In this document: positions 13,601 through 46,275 of the stretch, piece by piece
Numbering within the stretch: position 1 is the stretch's first letter
Layout: the number at the start of each line of letters is the position of its first letter
Source of the DNA: Leptoclinus maculatus
Taxonomy: Eukaryota; Chordata; Actinopteri; Perciformes; Stichaeidae
Reading direction: 5' to 3'
Assembly (NCBI GenBank): GCA_032191485.1
Contig: JAVDOI010000004.1
Span: forward strand, 23,407,770-23,471,769
Length of the DNA: 64,000 nt
Made by a program: the position numbers and the translations under genes
The notes under the pieces: generated by a model
The model's database searches: none
Seen by the model: the letters and a program-made list of their open reading frames with translations, nothing else
What the model was told of the DNA's origin: nothing

Positions 13601-16061
13601 CACATCGGGGTAAAATTCAAAGTCTTATTGTTGAAAACAAATACTGTCAATTTTGAGTTGTAAAATCTGCCTCTGTTATCATTGTTTATGTAAAGTTTGA
13701 GGGTCACAGCAACAGTACCTAAAGTGGGCGGGGCTTAGAGAACAAATTAGTGCAGTAAAGATTCTTGCTCTTTCTGTGTTAAGACGTGAGCTCTACCGGA
13801 CTGATGACTGTCGGCCAAGTGTGATTTCAAGTCATCACAAACTGCCTGAGTAAGTGTGTCCCTCAAGCAATGAATTTCATTTGTCACAGCTCACCTGTTT
13901 CCGAGCTCCGGGATTTCTCCACGAGGAACTCTCGAATTTTTTCCACCCACAGGTACAGGATGCTCTCCCCCACATGCTCCCTGTCGAAAGGTGAAATGAA
14001 TACATATGAGGGCGGATTATTTCCGAGAGACACAGACCAGAGAAAATAATTGTACCGTAGAAACAATCATGTGAAGCTTTTTGTTGTTGTGGTCAATATC
14101 ACCCCTGCGGTTCCTGGTGGTTAAAGTCAGAAAGCACTCACACGTAGAGGTCTTCCAGGCTGCTTGCCAATTTGGCCCTCTCAGGGCCTCGCAACCACGC
14201 TGCACTACAAAAGACGAGAGCAAACAGAGGGTTATCAAGTAGGAGGAGTGGGTTCTTGAGTGGGATGTTGTCAATTCAGCAGATCTGTGCAGAGATTAAA
14301 TTTGAAAGGCAAATAGACTCACTTCATCTGGTAGATGGGCGGAGCAGCGCTTGGATAATCAGGTGGGAGAATTATCTGATCAATAAGAAGGAACATAAAC
14401 TGGATTTCAAACAAACTTCAATGCCAGAAACCTTTGATTAATAAACATATATAATAATTTTTCTCTTTACCTGCAAACATGCTGTCAGTTTTGGCTCCTC
14501 CAAGTCATCGGATATTTTGATGCAAAATATTCTGGACGCTTCATCGATGACGCACCACTCGTCTCCATAGATGGAAGACAGAGCCTCGACCTCTTCGATC
14601 TAAACCAGAGGACGCAATAACAAAGCAAAAAGATCAATCATATGCGTCGACATGAAGTGATCCATTAAGACTTTTTGATTAGTGATGTGCGGAAGGCTTC
14701 AAACTCTGAAAATGTATCATTTAAATCCAACTGCAACCTGAGACATCAAAAGCACACAATTGTCCGCTGGAGGGAAGGGAGGCACGGGAGAACCAGAACC
14801 AGGACTGAGCGGGGACAGACTGTCAGACCCTTCTGCAGTAAAATGAGAAACACTACCGCTTCCATCCACAGGGACCGCCAGAATCAACACAAAATTAAAG
14901 TTCCTCTAGTAGCTTTAAACTAGAACTAACCTCAGTTTAGTCACAGACAGAAACATTTGACTTTGCGGAAAGAATAAATATCTGGTGATGTTTGCAAAAC
15001 CCAGACGGTCATTTAAAGCAATATTTCAACATTTTTGGGAAATATGCTGAGACGCTATTTTGCTCTGATGTCTGTACCGTACATATGCAGTTGGAGCATT
15101 GCTTTGAGTACGTGAAAAATTAACATTGAATCTATGCAAGAACACACAAAAGGTTGTACAATATTATTTTGCTATACTTAAAGCAAACAATGACTACTTA
15201 GAGTAACTTATATCACATTCAAATGCATTATAACAGTGACTATAATGCATTATAAAAATACTATAATGTATTACAACTATGGGAACTATACTATGATCCT
15301 CACAGTGAGTGACCGGCACCAATGATACTTAACATCATAAGTCACAATAAAATGCTTTATAATGTGTTGTGGTTATTGTTATAAAGCATTATGAATGCTC
15401 ATTACTATAATTAAACAGTTATATAAGCAGATTATAACACATTATAAGTATGTGTATAATGCATTATAGACACAAAAAGTGTTACCAAATAATCTGTCTG
15501 CTGCACGACAAAGAAAACATTTTTTTTTAATCGCCAGTTCCCCAAGTATCACCAATACATAGCACACACACACACACTACACATTTAATTATGTATGCAT
15601 GTCATGGTGTTAATTTGTGTCCATCTTTTGTCTTTTTTCTTCATGCTGTTCTGACTGCACTGTGCTGATGTGTGGCCTCTGTGTGAACCGTGCAGCACCT
15701 GCTGAGCTTCAGACATCACCTGCATATTGTTTTAATGAAGCCAGACACCTTGGGGCCAACCTGCAGAGTGAGTGTGTGTGTGTGTGTGTTGTTTCAGATG
15801 TGTAAGCGTGAACGTATTTATTCTCAGTGCTATTTGATCTAATTTAAAACAGCCTGCTGCTGGACCTCTGGTTCACCTGCCCCACAGGTACTGTTTGGCG
15901 CATGCGCTCTCTGCAGGCCACTTTCAAATACTACACACAAAACAAGACTTTGAACGCAACTTGCAAGTTGTCCTAACTCCAACAGCGAAGATGTAAAAGC
16001 AAACCCATCTTACTTGATCCTGAAGGTCTCCTTCATTCTCCGTATTTATGAAGTCGGACAT
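4544..16061 (-). CDS. impact: Impact RWD domain protein, C-terminus unusual
   Basis: Impact binds GCN1 through its RWD domain and so restrains GCN2 kinase activation (known for the family). Coding exons on the minus strand, in order: 16014-16061, 14471-14599, 14323-14375, 14142-14204, 13895-13980, 10274-10405, 10090-10184, 5212-5285, 4718-4808, and possibly 4544-4663. All joins have GT/AG borders and keep frame. The start is M-S-D-F-I-N-T-E-N-E. The RWD domain follows, with EVEALSSIYGDEW, CIKISDD, YPSAAPPIYQ and GESILYLWVEKIREFL. An acidic linker leads to ITDRRSTFQPHLAPVV, KMVLGKLYENKKIASATHNI and CEDKNSFLQDCEDDGET, the start of the UPF0029 domain. The expected continuation VMVVVSRWYGG was not found. 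The last in-frame candidate exon instead encodes about 39 unrelated residues and a stop, giving 296 residues. Identity is secure; the last exon is not. Confidence 0.88.
6438..6572. repeat. 31-bp tandem repeat, four copies
   Basis: Four near-perfect consecutive copies of a 31-bp unit begin at 6438, 6469, 6500 and 6531, followed by an 11-bp partial copy. The unit starts ctgttactgtatgtcttcat. It lies in the impact intron that also holds the lectin gene. Confidence 0.9.
7573..8907 (+). CDS. Type II membrane C-type lectin
   Basis: Two exons, 7573-7607 and 7905-8907, encode 345 residues. The upstream ATG at 7573 (MADPEDIQLNQ, donor AG/gtaatt, acceptor ctcttag) is preferred over the in-exon ATG at 7888, which lies in the intron's pyrimidine tract. 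Residues 1-48 are cytosolic and 49-71 form a membrane segment (IYIVILLVMLFAVIAGFLIY). Residues about 72-165 are a polar heptad-like stalk with N-glycosylation sequons. A C-type lectin domain follows from about 190, with CIPGWVEHASRCFF, WETARQYCMDMGGDLA, AWIGLQD, YRWVSG and a final C-V-G-E-Q-H-Y-I-C. The usual EPN/QPD-WND calcium motif appears as QPNN and WDD, so sugar binding is uncertain. The whole lectin domain is one exon. The gene lies inside an impact intron on the opposite strand. It resembles CD209/CLEC4-like or NK-type fish lectins; I cannot name the ortholog. Confidence 0.85.
9187..9192 (+). promoter_or_regulatory. Poly(A) signal of the lectin gene
   Basis: AATAAA lies about 280 bp after the lectin stop codon in AT-rich sequence, a plausible cleavage signal. 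Confidence 0.55.
10665..10995 (+). repeat. Dispersed repeat, member of an opposed pair
   Basis: The reverse complement of this segment is closely matched by 23260-23640. Shared blocks include the cacctgtagagtcttctaa, gatccagaaatctccacttc and gaacctggctttatctaatg types. One copy is in an impact intron and the other in an osbpl1a intron, in opposite orientations. Confidence 0.75.
12872..13285 (+). repeat. Dispersed repeat copy B
   Basis: Uninterrupted copy of the family at 397-1893, from the cagggggcgactcctctggt block to the acagtctatgg end. It shows what copy A would look like without its nested hAT element. It lies in an impact intron. Confidence 0.8.
15170..15485. repeat. AT-rich cattataa-type repeat
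   Basis: Many tataatgcattata-like self-complementary words occur within about 300 bp, with local inverted repeats. It is probably a decayed palindromic element in the first impact intron; boundaries are uncertain. Confidence 0.45.
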
Positions 16062-16545
16062 TAGTTCAGCTAAATGTCAGCTATTAGAAATAAACAGTTT
16101 ACTTTAACTCTAAGGCACATGAAGTACATGTTGACATCCAGCCCGCATGCATGATGTGTGGAAGGCTAAAGAGCTTCCAGGGCGAAGGGTCCCTCTCAAC
16201 AAAGTAATACAGCATTACGACAAAGACAAAGCAAAGGACAAAGCGTTTCTAACAATGCATTTGATTTATATACCCATGACTATTAATTACTCATAATGTG
16301 TAAAAGAACGCGCGACTTGTACGTCGCTGGAAGTTTCGTTCTGCGTTTGAAATAGCGGGCAGAGCTTTTATTTTGAAAGGCACGAACTACTTTCCCAGGT
16401 CAGTTCCGCTTTGCGCAGATCAGCTGATGTCCGTGTAAACAGAGAAACAGACGCGCGTGTGTGCGTGTGTCAGAGACAGACAGCTGTATTTCGCCATCGG
16501 TCACCTCAGCGTCATTTTCAAAGACGATAATCGGGGGATGATTGA
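16062..16545. promoter_or_regulatory. Shared divergent promoter of impact and osbpl1a
   Basis: The impact start codon (16061, minus) and the osbpl1a first-exon donor (16743, plus) are less than 700 bp apart and point away from each other. The right part, about 16305-16620, is richer in G+C and CpG than surrounding sequence. No TATA box was obvious in either direction. A single divergent promoter region is the simplest reading; transcription starts cannot be placed from sequence. Confidence 0.6.
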
Positions 16546-16742
16546 GTGACAGCGTGATGTTTGACGTGACAGCGTGATGCGGAACGTGACAGCGTGATGT
16601 GTCTGCGGCTCGTGCTGCAGTAGGGCAGCAGGAAGCAGCTCAAGAGGGGCTTAAAACATCACATGCAGCTCCACAGAGGGGCCTGTGTGAGAGTGTGAAG
16701 TGCTCTGGATTGTTACTTCTCAGGACTGGAACAGTGGAAGCA
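16440..16742 (+). other. osbpl1a: osbpl1a untranslated first exon (start approximate)
   Basis: A good donor, GCA/gtaagtg, ends this segment at 16742. No coding homology is present and the first coding exon is 4.1 kb downstream, so this is taken as a 5' untranslated exon. Its 5' end is a guess. Confidence 0.5.
16546..16599 (+). repeat. Exact 20-bp-period triple repeat
   Basis: The 14-mer gtgacagcgtgatg occurs exactly at 16546, 16566 and 16586. A tgacgtga half-site-like sequence occurs at the second junction. It lies in the promoter or 5' untranslated exon of osbpl1a. Confidence 0.9.
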
Positions 16743-19700
16743 GTAAGTGTCCCGTTTGCTGATTAGCTGCTGATGTGTTATCTTTTCTTTCCTTTTTTTA
16801 TTTTTACAATATATTTATTTATTGTATTGGTTTATTTGATAAGGGAGAGTGCACATTAATAACAATTGCTGTAAATGCGACAGAAGTTATTAGCCAAGAG
16901 GTTATTTTTCGTCTGTAGTCCCAAAGAGGCAGATGTTACAAAGTAAACCGAAAAGCAGAATATAAGATTATATTTACAAAGTTATGCAATATTGACCCTT
17001 TACAATATGTGCAGAAACAATGAAAGAAGTGAAAATATTAATATAAGTAGTATCATCATTCAGGAGACTCTTGTACTACATTGTCAACTAACAAGACAAC
17101 ACAGAGGCCTTCAAACCAACACACACAAAGCAAATACAATTGATTGAATTTAAGAATAACACAAAATGAATAAAACAAACTGTAGTAAGAGAAACAAACA
17201 AACCTAACAACCCCAATCAACAGACATGTAGCTTACTGGAGGTAACAGCTGGTGCAAAGTAACTACCTTTAAGTAGCATATATGTACTCCAGTACTCTGG
17301 CAATTTATTGATATCAATATTGTGAGATGAGACTAGACATCGTCTTAGATTCTGGATATGTGTGTTGTCTTTTCCTGTTCCTGTTAAAACATCGATGTGG
17401 GCTTTGGTATCTGATGCCAGTGTTTGATCAATAAGCTGTCTGTATGTGTGTAAATGACTGTGATCATTATATCATGTGTGAGGCAACATCAGGCTTGACA
17501 TTGGTTCATTAACTTTGTAAAACAAAATGCAATAAATATATCCATAGATACAAATGTACTACATTTTGATTTATTATTAAAATAATAAATCGTACACCAG
17601 CAACTTTGTAAAAGGAATTTTAATTCAAGTGTGAACCTTTTAAATGCTGCAACAAATTGGTCAAAATTTAACCGGGACAATTCTAGTATATAATGTGTAT
17701 AGTATACAAACATAGAACTGTCACCGATATATCTCAGCCGGCTATTAGAGTATCGGCCCGATATCCGATCCGGTGCATCGCTATTTTAAAGGCTGCATTT
17801 CAGTGAAGTTATACAATGTTCTGAACTTACCAGACTGTTCTAGCGGTTCTATTATTTACTTTTACCCACTAAGTGATTATATCCACATTACTGATTATTA
17901 TTTATCAAAAATAAATATGTAAATATTTTGTAAAAGCACCAAAAATCAGCCCTACAATATCGTCTCAATATCGAGATAATCTGCAAAAATATTGTGATAT
18001 TTCATTTTTTTCCATCTCGCCCAGCTCTATCAAGTACTTTGGTACGATTTTGAGGTACTTGTACTTCACTTGAGATTTCCATTTCCTGCTGCTTTATGCT
18101 TCTACTCCACTAAATCTCAGTTTATGTGACACCTTTAATTACTGGTTACATCGTAGATTCAGATTAATAATTCTAAATATATTTACCAAACCGACTGCTG
18201 GACATTATGATGTATTGTTATGTAACATACATTTGGCATTCTGCAAAATGATAACTTTCTCTTTTTCAACTTTAAGTTTATTTTGGTGCTAATACTTTTG
18301 TGCTTAAACTTTAGTGAAGTTTTGAATGCAGGATCTAACGGAGTATATCTACACTGTGGTATGGCTATATTTACTTAAGTTAAAGATCTGAGTACTTCTT
18401 CCAGCACTCGGAGATCACAGGAAACAGTCCATGTTGCAGGTTCAATCACAGATTACATGAGTTCAGGTTGTAAAAATAATAGAAGAAGAATCAGGTCCGA
18501 TATTCCAAAGGAACCAGTGCAACTATAACTTTACACCAACCCTTAACAGAAGAAAGGCCCTTATCACAAGGAAGAATGTGAAATAATCTTTTGCTGTCAA
18601 CAGTAGACACATTCCTACTTGGGAGGCCCAAAACCAAAGACATTGGATCTAATTCGTTGTCAGATTTTAGTTGTTTTCCATTTCGTATGGTTTTACAGAC
18701 CAATACTTCTATAATTTACCACATGACCAGAGGCATACCTGTTTCAGAGACACAGAGGAGAAAGTGAGGGGTTAAAGTAACGCCTGTTATTAGGGGATAA
18801 TATATGTGTACGTATAATTCAGAATTGGATCGCTTTTGTTCGAGTACAGATGGATACTTTTTTTTGGCATAACTCCAAATGTCCTCCCATGTCTCCTCGT
18901 CTCCTCCCGTACATTTCCTTCTCCCGTGTGTTATTCTAATGACACATCAGCTCGTTTCATGTCACAGCTGGCATCACTTCAGAATGATTTACATCACAAA
19001 TTTAGCCCACAAGTGGTTGGATTTGAGTTAGAGAAGAGTCTTTTTTTTCTTTCTTTAACGCTCATGTTCCCAGTCCATTTATTCTCATGCTCACTCTGTG
19101 GAATCTGGAAAAGCAAATGTAAAAGTTTAAAGACTATGTAAATGTAAAATAGTCCATTACAGGTAGAGGCTAACAGTTCGGATTGGCAGCCGCACCTCCT
19201 CCACTCTAGTGTTGAACACCCTTGATGTGTAAAACCAGTGGAAAGTGACTCTTCAAATCTTCAGCGTTCGGCCTGGAGGAGTCGTCTCGGGTTATATTTC
19301 TTAACAAGTCATCATCCGTCATTGTTTAGGACACGTGAGGGAAAAAAAAAGTCACGAGAGTGTGTTTTGTCAGGCTGTTGGGGGAAAAGCAACTGTCAGA
19401 ATGATTACAAAAGGCGTCAGTCACCGGACCAGCTTTACAGGAAGGAAACAAGTCATTCCTTTTACCTTTGTACAGTCCAAGTTCACATGACGTTCTGTAT
19501 TTGCGGTAAAACTCTGGCATGCAGAGAGGAGGAAAAAAACAGAACGTTTGCTTTTTGGAATGTCACATGGCTATGGCGAAGAATTAATGAACCACGTCAA
19601 CAACAGGTAACAAAATCTGCAAACTAAGAAAACCCCGACTGGCACTCAAACAGGTTTACCTGGGATTGAAAAGCATGTGACTAACTGTTACTCAGCCTGT

Positions 19701-20284
19701 CTGTCTGCTTAACACTACGATCAATGGGAAACACCTGTAAACTGTGATTACACTACGTTATGATCAGGATACATTTAGAGCTTTCTTTGGCATTTTCATT
19801 CTTAATATTCAAAATCCTGATTTAATTTGTATTTTCACTCACTTATTATGATTTTTAATATAATCTCTCAATTTACTCTCAGTCTGTGGAATTAAACAAG
19901 TGGGGCCAACTAAGCTAAATAATAACTTAGTGTTGTAATTTGTCCCAAATTGACCTTAACAAATCTAGAAAGTTTATAGCAAGTAATTCATCCATTGATG
20001 CTAAAAATGTAACAAAGCTGGTAGCGAAACGTTTTGTGGAGCTTTGAACTGAATGATTTATTTATTTATTTTAGCTGCGTAGCAGGATTTTAAAGGAAGG
20101 AGCTGCCTTAGGATTCTGGAGACAAATTACTGACGGACGGGAAAATAATCAACAGCCAGAAACCAGCTGTGCATTGAGAAAGTAGAGAAGAAGAAAAAGT
20201 GGGCGTTCTTGTGTCCCACGAGCCAATCAGAGCAGTGGGCATTTCCCAGTGCTTGTCACCGCTGCAATCAGTCTTTACGAATTT

Positions 20285-20561
20285 ATTTCTTCAATTTTCT
20301 TCAAATTTGGCACAAACATCCACCTAGACTCGAGGATGAAGTGATAAGAATTTGGGGGTCAAAGGTCACTGTGTCCACACAAAAAAGTCTGTTGGCCATA
20401 AACTCAAGAAGTCATGGGATAATTATGACAATTTCACACAAATGTATGAATAGGATAAAATTATGATGATGACGTGATGACATTTGAAACAGACATGCAT
20501 GTAAACTGCAACGTGACTGGTTGGCGGAGGCGAACAACAGCGAGGCGGTTATTCTAGTTTT
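20285..20561 (+). repeat. Dispersed repeat shared with 62607-62855
   Basis: Both copies carry a gaatttgg.ggtcaaaggt block, a ttggccataac block, gggataaaattatga and a terminal aggcggt.attgtagttt-like block in the same order and orientation. This copy lies in the first osbpl1a intron. Confidence 0.7.
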
Positions 20562-20857
20562 AATCTATCTCTTGTCAGTTTCTTAACTTTATGAAAGTGG
20601 CACATTAAAACACTTAAACTAGGATTCAAAGTTTTCTTACCAAGTACTCAAATGTTGCTTCCAGAGAAAGACCTTCAGGATCATCGTCCGTTTTCTTGCC
20701 ATTTAGCTCCAAGTGATTCATAACAAGCATGAACTTCCTATAGCTTCTAGGTTTTCTTTTCAGTGTCCTTCTGAAAGCCTCTTTTTGATTACAGTCGAGT
20801 CACAGAAATGAAAAGCATCTTTTTTTTTTTTTTTTCCTTCTCTCTGCGCAGGGGTCC

Positions 20858-42457
<21,600 letters not shown>

Positions 42458-45278
42458 TGGATATTTTCTGCAGACAGAAATTAGCACCATTCAGTGTCCT
42501 TTGTACGGAGCAGCATTAACTTTTTTTTTTTTTTTTAATGGAATAGCAACAGTAACTACAAGCAATAATACTTAAACTGCGTGGCCTTAATCTCCTTTAT
42601 GATTGTAAAATTGTGCATAAAAAAGAATCAATATTTAAAAGTTATGAAATGTGAAGTTCTTTGACAATGCTTTGAAATGTAGCATTTGTATTTCCATTGA
42701 GACCAGTTTGTTTCTGTTCATAAGGGAACTGAGGTGCTGATGCACAAGGGGTTCATGGTTTTAGTTTCCTTCTGTCTTCTTTTAAATGTTAATAATAATT
42801 ACTCTAAATGTATTCCTGTATATAAACTTTACACAGATTCAACCAGTGACCTCATCATGCCGTTCACGTTCCCTCTGGACTCCAAAATCACGAGCAGTCA
42901 GTAAATATGAGGTTGATGTGTGGGAGTTGTTTCTCCGGATGTAGCTTGCCTTGTTAAAAAAACATACGTACAAAAATCCCAGTTTATTTTCTACATCAAT
43001 GTTAAACTTGACTGGTGTTAATTGTTTTTCATCCCAGAATTGTGTGATTTCATAAAGCACACATTTAGTTATGTGAAGAGGTTTATTATTATGTTTGTGA
43101 GCCCTAAACTGTGTATGTGTCGTTGATTGGGGGGTCAAAAGGTCACATGACGTAGAAACTATTGGATTTTATGGCGTTTTTTGCCTCCAATATAGAGCAT
43201 TGAAAGTATTTTATTGGAAGCTGAAATAAAACACTTCAATGTATTCATGTATCTTTTTATCATTTATGTGAAGTATGCTTGAGATGCAAGACAAAGGAGT
43301 CTGAGAATAATGTGTAATCTGATCTCTGCAACAAAGTTCTGGGTCTAACTCCCAACCTGGAGGGAGACTAGATAGACCGGATGATACAATGGACCCCCTT
43401 TCTTAGAAGATAATGGACTTGGCAGTTTAGTTGGCACAGCTTCCATAAACTATGTGTAAAAAGAAAAGGATGCAACATGGGGAATTTGCATTAAGAAAAA
43501 TGTTCTCAAAATCTAGCACATAAGCAACATGAAGGAGCCTGTGCTGTCTGATCCTTGCGGTTTGTTTTTACTGGCTTTATGATTCATAGTTAACAGACTC
43601 GAGGTTGTCTGATCTGTTGAAGCCAGTCATTAAAGACAGAGCTGGTAAAGAAGGCAGCCTAGTTAAGAAGGATTCTGCTGGATAGATATAATTAGTTTAT
43701 TTACATCAAAAGCCATAGATCTAGGGAAGATCACCTAAAACGACATACCCAACATGAATCAGGAATAGCTGCTCAACTATAAGGCTTATATGCATATTTC
43801 TGGTCTCCTTTGGAAGCTAAGAAGCAAAGGAATATGAATCCATTATAAGTAAACCTATGTATATTACCATTCTAGAGTAAATGGAGATGCCATATAGAGA
43901 AGTAGATTTGTATCCTTGCTTTCAAAGGCAATGTTGATTATATTCAAGATCTCCTGAATGTCTTCTCCTACTCTTCACTACAACTGTGACTGTAATTTGA
44001 TTGCAAAAAATACACGAAAATACAACATTTATGATACGATTTATGAAGATATACTCATGTTTTGGCCATGTTGTTCTGGGAGTTTTACTTCTAAACACTT
44101 TATTTCCATTAGCCATGTCACAAATAACATAAACATTGACATAGCAATAAACACAATGGATGTTGATAAATATTAATATATGATCGACGAGCTATACAGG
44201 CAGATAAATGGATAACGTGACGTTTGACTGCTTCTTTTCAGAAGTTAATAGCAGACGCTGTGTGTTTTGAGTCGAGGTGCATTAAGGTGCTTTAGAAAGC
44301 TCAGAATTTCTAGTTTCTATACCAAACATGTTTTTTTTAGACGGACAAGAAATGTATCTTTGGAACACAACTTGCGCTTGTATTGATTAAGGTTGTATTT
44401 GTACGACTTTATTGTTAACATACTTTGTAATCAGACATAAAGTTTTGTTTATGGATCCTGAGAGCTGAAGATGTTTTTAAAACAGCATGTCATGCAGGCA
44501 TAGTTCAGGGTGATTGGGTCATGAGGTCAAATGGGACAGTGTAACTTTACAGGGTTTATTGTCTTGTTTTATTTTGTTGAGGCCTAGCTGTGAAGCCACA
44601 TAATCCAAATCGCACTCCCTCATTGTTGTGACATCACACAGGTGGGCGGGGCAAGCATCGAACAGGAAGTTACAATGCATGAGGTGAGGAAAGTGACAAA
44701 TGCTTCAGCTAGTTTTCATCATAAGGTCATAACTTGTCATCGCTAACATATTGCACAAACCTTTGATGGAAACAAAATCAACAAAAAGTGTGTTAAAGTG
44801 TGTTTCTATTTTAGGAATTGGCTTTGTTTTATTGTGTCCCTGTTTGGGTGAATGGGACAGCTAGAATATTGTCATTGGAACAGAGAAGCAGAGCGTACGT
44901 GTGAATTTGAGGTGTGATTCTGAAGGGAACTGAAATGTAATTGCTCACATAATTATTAGAGGAAAAAGCGAGAAGAAAGGCTGATGTTAAAAGCAAAATG
45001 ATGTGAAATAATAATTATTTATTGATCTGTTTTTTCAAGGCTGAGACTAATGTGAGTGAACCTTCAGACTTCTTCACACGTTTAGTGAGTGAAAATCTGA
45101 TTTATTTTAAGCTGACACGCGATGCTTTTTGGGAAGTTAATAGAGGTCACCCATGTGTTTCATTTAGGCCTGGTACATTAGGATAAGCACTCCATCTCTT
45201 GATCAAAGGAAGAACAGCAGTTTGAATTGTATGCTAGAAGAGCTTTGAGTTCGTTGTGTTGTAACGCTGCATAGATAC

Positions 45279-45311
<33 letters not shown>

Positions 45312-46275
45312 CTGGTTGTTCCTGTGTTTGAGCGGATCCACAGCTGTCTCTCTAATATGGTGCTTAGAAAACAAAGTACTTACGGGTCAAAGGTCACATC
45401 AATGTTTTTTAAAATGTCAAATCTACGTTCCGTACAACCCGGTGAAATATATGTTCACATTCTATGTATCATTTTGTCATATTGTAATTATATTATGTTG
45501 GTTTATTATCTTACATCTACATATTTTTGCACGCCTGTCCGTCCTGGACCACGGATCGGTCCTGAGTTGCTCTTCCTGAGGTTTCTTCCATTGTTTTCCC
45601 TGTTAAAGGGCTGGTTTGGGGAGTTTTTCCTTCTCCGCTGCGTGTGTCTAAAAGGACAGAGGGGGTCGTATACTGCAGAGACTGTAAAGCCCCCTGAAGC
45701 AAATTGATATTGGACAATATAAATTAAATTAGCTTGACCTAAAATGAGCCCACAGAGGATTAAAATGTGTCATGACCTAAACGGGTATTCTATATACAGC
45801 TTTTAAACATCTTGAAGTCGTGGATTACACAACTCATCATCCCTAACCCGTATGTGCTGTGTCTTTTAATTTTGCTATGGAACATCTGAAACAATAGGGC
45901 TGTACGGTTGGCTATGCCCCAAACCCGTGAACTAATGTAACTTAGTGTAGTTTCAAAGTACATAAAAATGATGTTATGCCTGCACCATTGCATCAAATAG
46001 AAACATGGACGTCTGACCCTAATCCGTCTTTACAAGATTCTCATTTTAAAACGAGTCATCTTGAAATATTAAAAATTCACCGCAGACATTGGATTTAACC
46101 AACTCATGGCTTTACAGAAGTAGCAACAGTAGCTAAGGGGGGGGGGGGTTTGGTTTATATAATAGAATTACAAAAGACGTTCTGTGGGTTTCAACAAAGC
46201 CTCTCTGCACAATATGACTTTGTAATGATGCCGAATGGTCTGTGGGGTTAAAGACGTCAGTGGGTCACCCATGTA
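42458..46275. other. Tail-to-tail interval between osbpl1a and lama3
   Basis: The first part is the osbpl1a 3' untranslated region; AATAAA at 43225-43230 is a plausible end signal. A GT tract lies at 45282-45308. The remainder should include the lama3 3' untranslated region, whose end I could not place. No exon of ttc39c or cabyr was recognised. Confidence 0.5.
43225..43230 (+). promoter_or_regulatory. osbpl1a: Candidate osbpl1a poly(A) signal
   Basis: AATAAA about 770 bp after the stop codon, followed by T-rich sequence with a gt-containing stretch. Confidence 0.5.
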
